The position numbers and the translations under genes were made by a program. The notes under the pieces were generated by a model. The model saw nothing but the letters and a program-made list of their open reading frames with translations. It did no database searches and was not told where the DNA came from. DNA of 30,275 nt from Magnetococcales bacterium (GTDB lineage Bacteria > Pseudomonadota > Magnetococcia > Magnetococcales > JADGCH01), in the NCBI GenBank assembly GCA_015228995.1, contig JADGCM010000004.1, positions 1 through 30,275 on the forward strand. Direction: 5' to 3'. Position 1 is the first letter of the stretch. Each line of letters starts with the position of its first letter. Shown here in pieces: positions 8,072 to 16,222 of this stretch.

Positions 8072-8544
8072 TGAAAGAAGATATAATCGTATTAGAGGGT
8101 TTTCTTGACGCATCAGATGGTCGTTTCGCCTTGATCGTCTCTCGTTTTAATAGTTTTATCACCGATCGATTGTTGGAAGGAGCCATCGATTGTTTGGTGC
8201 GTAGTGGCGCTAGCCGCAGTGAATTAGTGGTGATCAAGGTTCCTGGTGCCTTCGAGATCCCCATGGCGGCCAAAAAGGTGGCAGAGGGAGGAGAATTTTC
8301 CGGCATTATCTGCTTAGGAGCGGTGATTCGCGGCTCAACCCCCCATTTCGATTATGTCGCTGCGGAGGTTTCTAAGGGCATTGCCTCAGTGGCTTTGGAT
8401 TCAGGGGTCCCCATTGGTTTCGGAGTGTTGACCACCGACAATTTGGAACAAGCGATTGAGCGTTCGGGTTCTAAGGCGGGTAACAAGGGGTGGGAGACGG
8501 CGCAATCGGTCATCGAAATGGTCAACCTATTTAAGAAGATATGA
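8071..8544 (+). CDS. ribH: 6,7-dimethyl-8-ribityllumazine synthase
   Basis: Penultimate step of riboflavin synthesis, condensing the pyrimidine amine and DHBP; it forms pentamers or 60-subunit shells in this family. The 157-residue product contains SRFNSFIT, VPGAFEIPMAA, the catalytic-histidine stretch GAVIRGSTPHFDYV, and FGVLTTDNLEQAIERS. A GTG directly before the ATG (8068) could also be used. The stop overlaps the nusB start by four bases (ATGA). The ribH-nusB pairing is very widely conserved and supports one operon. Confidence 0.96.
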   Translation: MKEDIIVLEGFLDASDGRFALIVSRFNSFITDRLLEGAIDCLVRSGASRSELVVIKVPGAFEIPMAAKKVAEGGEFSGIICLGAVIRGSTPHFDYVAAEVSKGIASVALDSGVPIGFGVLTTDNLEQAIERSGSKAGNKGWETAQSVIEMVNLFKKI

Positions 8545-9014
8545 CACGCAAGCGGGGCACGGGCCAGCACGCTCCCTCCATGCGTGGCAAAAGGCGTCGG
8601 GCGCGTGAATTAGCTGTCCAGGCCCTTTATCGCTATGCCGTGGCTGGAGGGACCATTGAGCAGGCGGTGCAGCAGGTTTTGGAGCTGATCAGCGAGACAG
8701 TCAGCGGTGACGAACCGGTGGATGGGGATTATCTGCAGCAGCTGGCTCTGGGTGTCATCCAGCACCAGCACGATATCGATCTTATGATCGCCGGTTTGCT
8801 ACAGAATTGGTCTTTGGATCGGCTTGCTGTTGTTGACCGTGCCGTAATGCGTTTGGCCACCTATGAGTTGCTGTTTGAGATGGATTTACCTTCTCAGATC
8901 GTCATTGATGAAGCCATTGAGTTGTGTAAACGCTTTGGTGGGCCCGATTCCAACCGCATTATCAACGGTGTGTTAGAACAAGTAGCGGTTCGGGTAAGAC
9001 AAGATTTGGGGTAA
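8541..9014 (+). CDS. nusB: transcription antitermination factor NusB
   Basis: All-helical RNA-binding factor that joins NusE (S10) on boxA RNA to form antitermination complexes, mainly on rRNA operons. The 157-residue protein begins with a basic tail and then RRRARELAVQALYRY, the classic first helix; DRAVMRLATYELLF and IDEAIELCKRFGGPDSNRII are the characteristic C-terminal helices. It is coupled to ribH by ATGA and followed two bases later by thiL, the usual ribH-nusB-thiL order. Confidence 0.95.
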   Translation: MTRKRGTGQHAPSMRGKRRRARELAVQALYRYAVAGGTIEQAVQQVLELISETVSGDEPVDGDYLQQLALGVIQHQHDIDLMIAGLLQNWSLDRLAVVDRAVMRLATYELLFEMDLPSQIVIDEAIELCKRFGGPDSNRIINGVLEQVAVRVRQDLG

Positions 9015-9016
9015 AT

Positions 9017-10033
9017 ATGCACGACACGATTGCATCTTTAGGGGAGTTCGGCCTGATTCGCGAGCTGTTTTTACCGCTACAGTTTGGTGAGGGGTTGGGC
9101 GAGTTTGACTGTGGTATCGGTGACGATGCGGCGGTGTTGACGATCCCGCGCACCCAGCAGCTGTTGACCACGGTGGATACCTTGGTGGAGGGGATCCACT
9201 TTGGTAGTGATGCCGACCCGTTTTTATTGGGGCAAAAGGCATTGCGGGTTAATCTAGCGGACATTGCCGCTATGGGGGGGGTGCCGCACTGGTATTTGCT
9301 GTCGTTGGCGTTACCGGCGAGCACGCCGCTGTTCTGGGCGCGCCGACTGGCAGAAGGCTTGGCCGAAGATGGGCAACGTTACCGTCTCTCCTTGGTCGGT
9401 GGCGATACCGTCGCCAGTCGCTCTGGATCAATCACCATCACCATTACCCTATTCGGTTTGGTGGGACAACAACGTGCCGTGCTCCGTTCGACAGCGCAGC
9501 TGGGGGATCGGTTACTGGTTTCTGGTAGTATCGGCGATTCAGCTCTCGGTTTGGCCTGTCGTCTTGGTCGTATTGTCTCACCGCAGCAACAAGATGATAT
9601 CGACTATCTCACCAGACGCCATGATCTACCAGAGCCGCGATTAGAGCTGGCGCAGATGTTACAAGATTCCTCCCTGCTTCATGCGGCTATCGATATTTCC
9701 GATGGGCTGATTGCCGACCTGGGCCACCTGTGTAACCAATCACGATTGGGGGCACAGTTGCACGTTGACCATATTCCCCTATCAGCAGCGGCTAAGCGAT
9801 TGTATGAACGTGATGGTAGCGCCTTAGAGCCACTCCTATGGAGTGGTGGTGAAGATTATGAATTGTTGCTTAGCGTTTCTCCTGGGGCGTTGGAAATGGT
9901 TGGCCATGCGGCGCAACGGTGCCAAGTGACCGTGACCGATATTGGGGTTGTGGTCCAAGATCCAGGCATCGCCTATTATCGCGCTGGTCAGCCGATGGCG
10001 CCGCTCAGCCACACCGGTTGGACCCACTTTTGA
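9017..10033 (+). CDS. thiL: thiamine-monophosphate kinase
   Basis: ATP-dependent phosphorylation of thiamine monophosphate to the active cofactor thiamine diphosphate. The 338-residue protein has the PurM/AIR-synthase-like fold signatures: GIGDDAAVLTIP, TTVDTLVEGIHF, NLADIAAMGG, LVGGDTVAS and, toward the C-terminus, DISDGLIADLGH and SGGEDYELL. Its start is two bases after the nusB stop. Its TGA overlaps the larB ATG (TGATG), which is less usual and places larB in the same transcript. Confidence 0.95.
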   Translation: MHDTIASLGEFGLIRELFLPLQFGEGLGEFDCGIGDDAAVLTIPRTQQLLTTVDTLVEGIHFGSDADPFLLGQKALRVNLADIAAMGGVPHWYLLSLALPASTPLFWARRLAEGLAEDGQRYRLSLVGGDTVASRSGSITITITLFGLVGQQRAVLRSTAQLGDRLLVSGSIGDSALGLACRLGRIVSPQQQDDIDYLTRRHDLPEPRLELAQMLQDSSLLHAAIDISDGLIADLGHLCNQSRLGAQLHVDHIPLSAAAKRLYERDGSALEPLLWSGGEDYELLLSVSPGALEMVGHAAQRCQVTVTDIGVVVQDPGIAYYRAGQPMAPLSHTGWTHF

Positions 10034-10842
10034 TGTCAATCTCTTGGTTGCAACAGCTATTAGAGCAGGTGGCGGCGCAGCATCTTTCGGTTCCGGAAGC
10101 GTTGTCGCAACTACAGCGATGGCCCACCGAACCAGTCTGTTCCCCCCATGGGGAGGTCATTGCCCGTTTGGATCGCCACCGTGCCTTGCGCCATGGCTTC
10201 CCAGAGGTGGTGTTGGCCGAGGGTAAAAAAATGACCCATCTGGTGCAGATTGTTGAAACCATTTTGGGTCGTCCACACGCTCAAAGCGATAGTTTGCTGA
10301 TCACCCGCGTTTCAGCGTCACGACGGCGGCGATTGCAACAACAATTCCCGACGTTACAGGCACGCGAGCGTTGTCTATTCTACAAGCCACTTAGACCGTC
10401 TACCGATCCCCCCCCTTCCGACTCCAAGAGTGGTTTGGTGGCGGTGATTTGTGCTGGTACCAGCGATATTCCGGTCGCTGAAGAGGCGGCTTTAACAGCT
10501 GAGCTATTAGGTGCGGACGTCGAAACCCACTATGACGCCGGTGTAGCTGGACTACATCGACTATTGGCAACCGATCTGCTCTATCGTGCTTCTGTATTTA
10601 TCGTTGTGGCAGGCATGGAAGGCGCTCTACCTTCAGTAGTGGGAGGGTTGGTCAATAAACCGGTCATTGCCGTACCCACATCAACAGGCTATGGAGCTTC
10701 CCTAAAAGGTATGAGCGCCTTATTGGGAATGCTCAACAGCTGTGTTGCCAACGTCAGTGTCGTCAATATCGATAATGGCTTTAGTGCAGGTTACATTGCT
10801 GGTTTGATCGTCGGACTAATCTCTTCCAAATCAATTCGGTAA
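10033..10842 (+). CDS. larB: nickel-pincer cofactor biosynthesis protein LarB (AIR-carboxylase-like)
   Basis: LarB carboxylates and hydrolyses nicotinic acid adenine dinucleotide, the first step towards the nickel-pincer nucleotide used by LarA-type racemases. The 269-residue length fits. The N-terminal third has the LarB pattern with PEVVLAEGKKM. The C-terminal part is a PurE-like domain: AVICAGTSDIPVAEEAA, HYDAGVAGLHR, VAGMEGALPSVVGGLV and STGYGASLKGMSALLGMLNS. ATG 10033 is chosen because it overlaps the thiL stop; longer upstream frames lie inside thiL. No larA, larC or larE is in the window. The last 52 bases overlap the convergent gene on the other strand. Confidence 0.92.
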   Translation: MSISWLQQLLEQVAAQHLSVPEALSQLQRWPTEPVCSPHGEVIARLDRHRALRHGFPEVVLAEGKKMTHLVQIVETILGRPHAQSDSLLITRVSASRRRRLQQQFPTLQARERCLFYKPLRPSTDPPPSDSKSGLVAVICAGTSDIPVAEEAALTAELLGADVETHYDAGVAGLHRLLATDLLYRASVFIVVAGMEGALPSVVGGLVNKPVIAVPTSTGYGASLKGMSALLGMLNSCVANVSVVNIDNGFSAGYIAGLIVGLISSKSIR

Positions 10843-12044
10843 GTATAGGCATTCTGCGGCGGATTGATAAAAACCACCTGAAACGGAGCAACGCGGCCGG
10901 CATTGAGTTTTTTAACCTCCATCCGCTGCGGATTGCGCTGCAAGGCCACCATCGCCTTCAAGCCATTTTCGCTACTGGACAAATCCTGGTCGGACAAAAT
11001 TCGATCCGGAATGGAACTATTATCTTGCAGAGATTGCTGATTGCGATCTAACAGCGAGACGCGAACCACCCGCGGATTGTGGGAGGTTTGGGTTGTATTG
11101 CTGATTTTTCCCTCGACGACCAAAATTTTACCCCCAGAAAGGGAAGCCCGCCAACGGCTAGAAACAGACTCCAGTCGAATAGGGTTCTGCATGTCGTACA
11201 GCTTATATTCAACCCACTCCTTCTGAGTGGTAGCCCACAGAGCGGCTATGGCAACAACCGATACCGCCGCCAACCCCCATAAACCTTTTTCAACGATTGA
11301 CGTGATCGACCGACCAGACTGTTGTGGTTCACCATCGTCGTTGCTAATTGGTTCTGGTAAAGCAGCCATAAAATTTTTAGCTCCATTGTCATCGTGGTCA
11401 GAGAAAAAATCGGTTGCGTTGTTAGGTTTTGGTTCTACGTCTGGCTCTTCCATGGCCAAACCAGCTAAGGGATCCTCTTCCTCTGTGACAGGGCTACCGG
11501 AACCAGCTAAAAGGTCATTCTCCTCTTCCTGCAAACCTGTCAGTTCGTTAGGATCAAAATCATCGAGCGAAATATCGTCAAAGGACAGATCTGCCTCTGG
11601 CTCTGGTTCTGCCGATGGGGAGTCCTCTTCTTTGGCCTCTATCATAAAATCAACAGACTGTTCTTCCGTCCCGGCTAATAAAGAATCAAGAGAAAAATCA
11701 TCTGATTCGTCCTCTGTTTCGTCTTTTGATTCTTCATTAACTGATTTTGATTCCATAACTTCAGCATCAAGATCAACATTTTCTTCTTCCAAAGCACTGA
11801 AATCATAGTCATCTACTGCCGGCTCTGATTCCGCTCCCATTTCTGGTTCAGGTTCAGGTATTGATTCTGGCTCCATGTCCAGATCAATATCAGGCTCTAC
11901 CTCTGGTTCGGGTGTGGCAGAAGTAATGCCAGGCTGAAAAAATACCTGTTTGCAGCGCGAACACTTCAGTTTACGTCCCGATGTCCCCAACAAAGATTCG
12001 GCAACATCAAATCGACTCGCACAATTTTTACATTGAACAATCAC
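10791..12044 (-). CDS. MJ0042-type zinc-ribbon / DUF3426 membrane protein with acidic linker
   Basis: Function unknown. The 417-residue protein has four visible parts. Residues 1-36 form a zinc ribbon with Cys5, Cys8, Cys28 and Cys31. Residues about 45-225 are a low-complexity linker very rich in Glu, Asp, Ser and Pro. One membrane segment lies at about 253-273 (GLWGLAAVSVVAIAALW). The C-terminal domain resembles DUF3426, including VEGKISN and a late VAPFQVVFINPP. The predicted topology puts the zinc ribbon and acidic tail in the cytoplasm and DUF3426 in the periplasm. The GTG start at 12044 has GGGGTGAG upstream. Such genes often sit divergently from ftsE in Alphaproteobacteria, so a role at the envelope or septum is a guess from context. 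It overlaps larB by 52 bases tail to tail. Confidence 0.85.
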   Translation of the reverse strand: MIVQCKNCASRFDVAESLLGTSGRKLKCSRCKQVFFQPGITSATPEPEVEPDIDLDMEPESIPEPEPEMGAESEPAVDDYDFSALEEENVDLDAEVMESKSVNEESKDETEDESDDFSLDSLLAGTEEQSVDFMIEAKEEDSPSAEPEPEADLSFDDISLDDFDPNELTGLQEEENDLLAGSGSPVTEEEDPLAGLAMEEPDVEPKPNNATDFFSDHDDNGAKNFMAALPEPISNDDGEPQQSGRSITSIVEKGLWGLAAVSVVAIAALWATTQKEWVEYKLYDMQNPIRLESVSSRWRASLSGGKILVVEGKISNTTQTSHNPRVVRVSLLDRNQQSLQDNSSIPDRILSDQDLSSSENGLKAMVALQRNPQRMEVKKLNAGRVAPFQVVFINPPQNAYTYRIDLEEISPTIKPAM

Positions 12045-12168
12045 GACTCACCCCGCACGATGACAGTGATAACTGGTTTTAATAAATAAATGGTGGTAGA
12101 CTGGTGGCGGTAAACGAGCAAAATTGATAAAAACTCCTGCATAACAGTCAAAATCGAGGCACGACCTC

Positions 12169-12822
12169 ATGATCCAATTTCATAATGTCACCCTACGTTA
12201 TCCAACAGGCCACGAGGCACTGCGTAACGTCTCTTTTGACATTCCACAAGGGGCCTTTTACTTCATAACAGGCCATTCCGGTGCTGGCAAAAGCTCCATT
12301 TTGCGTCTCATTTACCGTGCCGTTGTGCCAACAAAAGGGGATGTCCTCGTTTCCGATTACAACGTCAAGCAATTATCATACAAACAGCTGCCTTTTTTAC
12401 GACGAAAAATTGGTATCGTCTTTCAGGATTATAAATTGTTGTATGATCGGAGTGTTTACGATAACGTCGCTTTGGCACTGGAGGTGTGCAATTATCCGTC
12501 TGGCAAAATCCGCTCCCGAGTTAAGCAGGTGCTGGAGTATGTAGGGCTGAGCGAACAGATGGAGCAGAATCCCATGACCCTTTCTGGGGGAGAGCAGCAG
12601 CGTGCGGCCATTGCCCGCGCCATCATCAATCAGCCCGACTTGATCATCGCTGATGAGCCGACTGGCAACCTTGATCGGGCGATGGGGCGACACATTTTTG
12701 CCTTGTTTGATGCCTTGCATCGCCAGGGGAGCACCATCCTGATTGTGACCCACGATCTAGAACTGATGGCAGAGACCGACCACCCCCATTTCACCATAAC
12801 CGATGGTTGTTTGGGGGGCTAA
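12169..12822 (+). CDS. ftsE: cell-division ATP-binding protein FtsE
   Basis: ABC ATPase that works with FtsX at the septum to activate periplasmic peptidoglycan hydrolases. The 217-residue length is typical. It has Walker A GHSGAGKSS (about residues 35-43), the Q-loop region GIVFQDYKLL, the signature LSGGEQQRAAIARAI, Walker B LIIADEPTGNLD and the switch histidine in IVTHD. The FQDYKLLYDRSVYDNVALAL stretch is characteristic of FtsE rather than other ABC proteins. The 124-bp divergent spacer before it holds AT-rich sequence, but I see no confident promoter. The stop shares one base with the ftsX ATG. Confidence 0.96.
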   Translation: MIQFHNVTLRYPTGHEALRNVSFDIPQGAFYFITGHSGAGKSSILRLIYRAVVPTKGDVLVSDYNVKQLSYKQLPFLRRKIGIVFQDYKLLYDRSVYDNVALALEVCNYPSGKIRSRVKQVLEYVGLSEQMEQNPMTLSGGEQQRAAIARAIINQPDLIIADEPTGNLDRAMGRHIFALFDALHRQGSTILIVTHDLELMAETDHPHFTITDGCLGG

Positions 12823-13748
12823 TGTCCGTTTCTTGGCTCTCTTATAAATTCCATTACCGAGCCATGCGGCAGGCGTGGCGCCATTTACGGGCTCGGGTCT
12901 CATCTTACTGGGCCGTTCTGATTGTCATCAGCATGGCATTGACCATTCACGGTATCTTTTCTCTATTGCTCACCAATGCCGAGGCAATGTTGGTCAATTG
13001 GCAGGGAGATAACCGCATGATCGTCTTTGTTAAACGCGATATTTCACCACAGCAGATCACCCATTTACGTGACCGTCTTGCTCGGCAGCCACAAATCGAC
13101 GCCAAAACCATCGTCACGGTCGATCCAGACATGGCTATGTCCCGTTTGAAAGGGATGGTTGGTAGTGAAGCAGCCTTGCTCAACGACCTAGACGGTAGCC
13201 CACTCCCTTATACCTTTGAGTTTCGCTTGACGCGGGAGCTTAGCACCGAGTTAAATACGCTTGCCCATGACATGGCTACTTGGCCCAACGTCGATGGTGT
13301 CACCCATGACCGTCAGTGGGCGCAGCGGTTGGATGCCATCCTCCACGTTTTTCGTCAGGCTGGTTTGGTATTGACGGTCATTTTATTGTCGGTGGTCGGC
13401 TTGATTATTGCCAACACCATCAAACTGACCATTATCGCCAGGCAGGATGAAATCAATGTCATGCTTCTTATGGGCGCTACCCGCAGTTTCATCAGGGCCC
13501 CTTTTATTTACGAAGGGGTGATCCAGGGGGTGACGGGGGCTTTATTGGCGATCATTCTGACGACGCTACTCTATTTCGGTGCCTTACAGGAGGCCGTTCG
13601 GCTGGAAACAGCTTTCGGTTTGACGTTGCCAATTCATTTTTTACCTTTATCAAAATTATTGTTATTGCTGACGATGGGTACGTTGCTGGGGTTGGTCGGC
13701 GCCCTCTTTTCCCTTTCTCGCTTCCTTAAGATGGAGTTCTCTCGATGA
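12822..13748 (+). CDS. ftsX: cell-division protein FtsX
   Basis: Membrane partner of FtsE that transmits ATP hydrolysis to cell-wall amidase regulation outside. The 308-residue protein has a cytoplasmic N-terminus, a first membrane segment near residues 28-52 (YWAVLIVISMALTIHGIF), a periplasmic domain of about 120 residues, then three more hydrophobic segments, the FtsX/ABC3 permease plan. The LLMGATRSFIRAPFIYEG loop is characteristic. ATG 12822 follows a GGGGGG tract and overlaps the ftsE stop by one base. The stop overlaps gcvH by four bases (ATGA). Confidence 0.95.
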   Translation: MSVSWLSYKFHYRAMRQAWRHLRARVSSYWAVLIVISMALTIHGIFSLLLTNAEAMLVNWQGDNRMIVFVKRDISPQQITHLRDRLARQPQIDAKTIVTVDPDMAMSRLKGMVGSEAALLNDLDGSPLPYTFEFRLTRELSTELNTLAHDMATWPNVDGVTHDRQWAQRLDAILHVFRQAGLVLTVILLSVVGLIIANTIKLTIIARQDEINVMLLMGATRSFIRAPFIYEGVIQGVTGALLAIILTTLLYFGALQEAVRLETAFGLTLPIHFLPLSKLLLLLTMGTLLGLVGALFSLSRFLKMEFSR

Positions 13749-14122
13749 ATATACCTGAACAACTCAGATATACCCGTGAACATGAGTGGTGCCGGATCGA
13801 CGGTACCGAGGCTGTGATCGGCATCACCCGTTTTGCCGCCGATCAATTGGGCGATATCGTTTTTGTCGAACTGCCAGCGTTAGCGGCGCGGTTGCAGGCG
13901 CAGCAGAGTTTTGGCACGGTTGAATCGGTTAAGTCAGTATCCGATCTATACGCGCCGATTTCCGGTACGGTAACGGCCGTCAATAACGCTCTTAACGATG
14001 CGCCGCAGCTGGTTAATGAAGATCCCTATGATGGCGGTTGGATGATCCGTATCCGGCCAGACGACCCGGCTGCTATCGAGCTATTGATGACCGCGGCGCA
14101 GTACCGAGCGCATGTCTCATGA
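13745..14122 (+). CDS. gcvH: glycine cleavage system H protein
   Basis: Lipoyl carrier that shuttles the aminomethyl group between the P, T and L proteins of glycine cleavage. It has 125 residues, a usual length. The lipoylation motif is FGTVESVKSVSDLYAPISG, with the modified lysine at residue 63. RYTREHEW at the N-terminus and VNEDPYDGGWMIRI near the end are standard. It is unusual in being translationally coupled to ftsX and not adjacent to gcvT or gcvP. The stop overlaps the convergent rlmD stop region by six bases, with no terminator hairpin between them. Confidence 0.95.
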   Translation: MNIPEQLRYTREHEWCRIDGTEAVIGITRFAADQLGDIVFVELPALAARLQAQQSFGTVESVKSVSDLYAPISGTVTAVNNALNDAPQLVNEDPYDGGWMIRIRPDDPAAIELLMTAAQYRAHVS

Positions 14123-15373
14123 CCTAACGAATAACGCTACCAACTCGATATGGTGGGTCAGGGGGAACATATCAATGGGGTGGACGCTGTGCAACCGCCA
14201 ACCGCCAGCCACCAGAACGGCGGTGTCGCGGGCAAAGGTAGCTGGGTTGCAGGAGACGTAAACGACTCGCTTGATACGATTGGGGCTGGCCAGCCTCTGG
14301 CTGATCAGCGCCGCTCCCTCACGTGGGGGATCCAACACCACACAATCTGTTTTACTCAGGGCGCTCTCATCTAGGGCCAGTTGAGTGACTCCGGCTGGGC
14401 TGAATAGGTCGGCGTGGCCAATGGCGATATCGGATAGGCCGTTGTTGACGATGTTCTGTCGGGCCAGATCAATGCTGCTTGGGCAGAGATCCCAGCCGGT
14501 GACGCGATCGAATTGTTGGCGTAGCGGTAGGGTAAAATTGCCGATACCACAGAATAGATCAAGCGCTTGGTGGCCGCTGCCCGCTTGTTCCAACACTTTT
14601 GCTACCAAGTGTTGATTGCCAACAAAATTGGCTTGGGTAAAGTTGCCGGCTCGGAAAGACAGCTCGACACCATTGACTCGGTAGAGGCAGTTATCTCCAG
14701 TGACGAATGGTTGTAACGCCGGGGGCGTCAGAGGAGCACGGCCATGGAGAGCCAATAATAGACCGGATTCGCCGCAGGCGAGATCGATGTGGGAAAGCCG
14801 TAATGGCCGGTCGAGGTCGGCGATGGCCTGGTGTATCGGTGGCAGGAGTTGGTTCAATTGGGGGCAGAGGATGGCACAATGGTTGGTATCGATCACCCGA
14901 TGGCTGTTAGGGGCGTGGAAGCCAACAGCCGTTTTGTGCCCGTGTTGATAGATATGGAGCTGAGCACGTTGACGGTAGCCAACTACTGGCTGGACGGGTT
15001 GGGTTGGCCAGACACAATTTTCGGCATCGACGGCGGCAACGCGGGCCAGACGCCGCAACGCATCGATGACAAAGGAGCGTTTGACGGATAACGCCGCCTC
15101 TTGACTCAAATGTTGCAGTTGGCAGCCGCCGCAACGGCCATAAAGGGGGCATACTGGCTCAATGCGATCTGGACCGGCGGTGACGATGGTGTCGATGCGG
15201 CCATGATGGACACCACGCCGTTTCTCCGCCTTGATCTCGACTAAGAGTCGATCACCAGGGGCGGCGTACGGAATCAGTATCGTCCGTCCGTCATGCCAAG
15301 CCAGTCCCAGGCCGCCAATGATCAGTCGTTCGACAACGACCTCAGAAATTGTGCTAGGTGTTGATTGAACCAT
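14117..15373 (-). CDS. rlmD: 23S rRNA m5U methyltransferase (RlmD/RumA family)
   Basis: SAM-dependent methylation of a uridine to 5-methyluridine, in E. coli RlmD U1939 of 23S rRNA. The 418-residue product has an N-terminal TRAM domain (VERLIIGGLGLAWHDGR), an iron-sulfur motif CPLYGRCGGC with a further cysteine in HCAILCPQ, the SAM-binding LDLFCGIGNFTLPL, DPPREGA, and the catalytic-cysteine motif VYVSCNPATFARD. The start ATG at 15373 gives the standard length; the frame is open further upstream but lies inside the neighbouring gene. It overlaps the siroheme gene by 52 bases, suggesting coupling. RlmC or a dual-specificity RlmCD-type enzyme cannot be excluded from sequence alone. Confidence 0.9.
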   Translation of the reverse strand: MVQSTPSTISEVVVERLIIGGLGLAWHDGRTILIPYAAPGDRLLVEIKAEKRRGVHHGRIDTIVTAGPDRIEPVCPLYGRCGGCQLQHLSQEAALSVKRSFVIDALRRLARVAAVDAENCVWPTQPVQPVVGYRQRAQLHIYQHGHKTAVGFHAPNSHRVIDTNHCAILCPQLNQLLPPIHQAIADLDRPLRLSHIDLACGESGLLLALHGRAPLTPPALQPFVTGDNCLYRVNGVELSFRAGNFTQANFVGNQHLVAKVLEQAGSGHQALDLFCGIGNFTLPLRQQFDRVTGWDLCPSSIDLARQNIVNNGLSDIAIGHADLFSPAGVTQLALDESALSKTDCVVLDPPREGAALISQRLASPNRIKRVVYVSCNPATFARDTAVLVAGGWRLHSVHPIDMFPLTHHIELVALFVRS

Positions 15374-15987
15374 TGCTGATTGTCCTGATAGTGGTAGCGC
15401 TGCTCTGCCGCAGCTTGTTGGGCGATGTGGCGCCAAAATCGTTGCCGTAGGGGTTGATCGGTAATTTGTTGCCGTACCTGTGCCCGCATTGATCCAAAAA
15501 CGAGGGCCAACGACTGCCAACCGACCTCTAACCAAGCCTCAATGCGTTCTTTGAGCAGGCGCGACAGTGCCGGACTGAGACCGCCGCTGGCCACTGCCAC
15601 AGTGACTGGCCCGCGTCGTACCATGGCCGCAACGCGAAAGCTACTCACTTCTGGATCATCAGCCGAGTTGCACCATATCCGCTGTGCGGTGCAGTGTTGG
15701 GCAATCGCGCGATTCAGATCAGCATCGTCGGTAGCTGCGAATACCAGCCATGGGGGAGGGGAGCGCTCCAATAAGGTGACGTCGAATCGCTGTGAGTGGT
15801 GCTGAATTTGTCCGGTGGCGGCCAGTTTGGCGATATTGTCATCAATTACAGGTGCAATAATGACGATTTGAGCACCACAGGGTAGCAGACCTTCCAATTT
15901 GCGGCTGGCAATTTTACCGCCGCCGATCAACCAAACTAGACGACCCTGTAGCGGTAATTCTACCATGTATGAAGGAGTACCCATCAT
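15322..15987 (-). CDS. precorrin-2 dehydrogenase / sirohydrochlorin ferrochelatase (CysG N-terminal type)
   Basis: Oxidises precorrin-2 with NAD and inserts iron to give siroheme, the cofactor of sulfite and nitrite reductases. The 221-residue protein corresponds to the N-terminal half of CysG, or stand-alone Met8/SirC-like enzymes; no uroporphyrinogen methyltransferase domain is attached. It shows the NAD-binding LIGGGKIASRK, the FAATDDADLNRAIA strand, WCNSADDPE, and VAVASGGLSPALSRLLKERIE. The ATG at 15987 is preferred because the residues before Met at 15966 align with the usual Y-x-V-x-L-x-L-x-G-R opening. Its start codon overlaps the start codon of the divergent acyl carrier gene. Confidence 0.9.
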   Translation of the reverse strand: MMGTPSYMVELPLQGRLVWLIGGGKIASRKLEGLLPCGAQIVIIAPVIDDNIAKLAATGQIQHHSQRFDVTLLERSPPPWLVFAATDDADLNRAIAQHCTAQRIWCNSADDPEVSSFRVAAMVRRGPVTVAVASGGLSPALSRLLKERIEAWLEVGWQSLALVFGSMRAQVRQQITDQPLRQRFWRHIAQQAAAEQRYHYQDNQQWFNQHLAQFLRSLSND

Positions 15988-16222
15988 GTCACATTCCGAT
16001 CTGTATGTGTTAATCGCCGAGGCGCTGGGCTGCGCGCCACAGAGCTTGTCCGATGACAGTGGGCTCGGAACGCACCCAAAATGGGACAGCTTTGGCCACT
16101 TGCGGGTGATGTTGGCCTTAGAGCAACACTATGGTATCGATATTAATGACGACACCATCGATCAGTTCGAGACGATGCGGTCGATTCTTGCCCATTGCTT
16201 AAATTTACCACCCGGCCAATAG
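15986..16222 (+). CDS. stand-alone acyl carrier protein
   Basis: A 78-residue four-helix carrier protein. The phosphopantetheine attachment site is Ser35 in WDSFGHL (the usual DSL becomes DSF), and the following helix LRVMLALEQHYGIDI is typical. This variant resembles carriers used in specialised acyl or aminoacyl transfer rather than the housekeeping AcpP, which carries an acidic DSLD/E motif. GAAGGAG lies eight bases upstream of the ATG at 15986, which is strong support for the start. There is no fatty-acid, polyketide or peptide synthetase gene nearby, so the partner is unknown. Its start codon overlaps that of the divergent siroheme gene, so its promoter must lie inside that gene. Confidence 0.85.
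   Translation: MSHSDLYVLIAEALGCAPQSLSDDSGLGTHPKWDSFGHLRVMLALEQHYGIDINDDTIDQFETMRSILAHCLNLPPGQ

Noticed and set aside
11227..11808. 193-codon serine-rich open frame on the plus strand
   Set aside because: It is antisense to the acidic linker of the DUF3426 gene; GAA/GAT-rich coding sequence naturally gives Ser-rich antisense frames. There is no ribosome-binding site or family resemblance.
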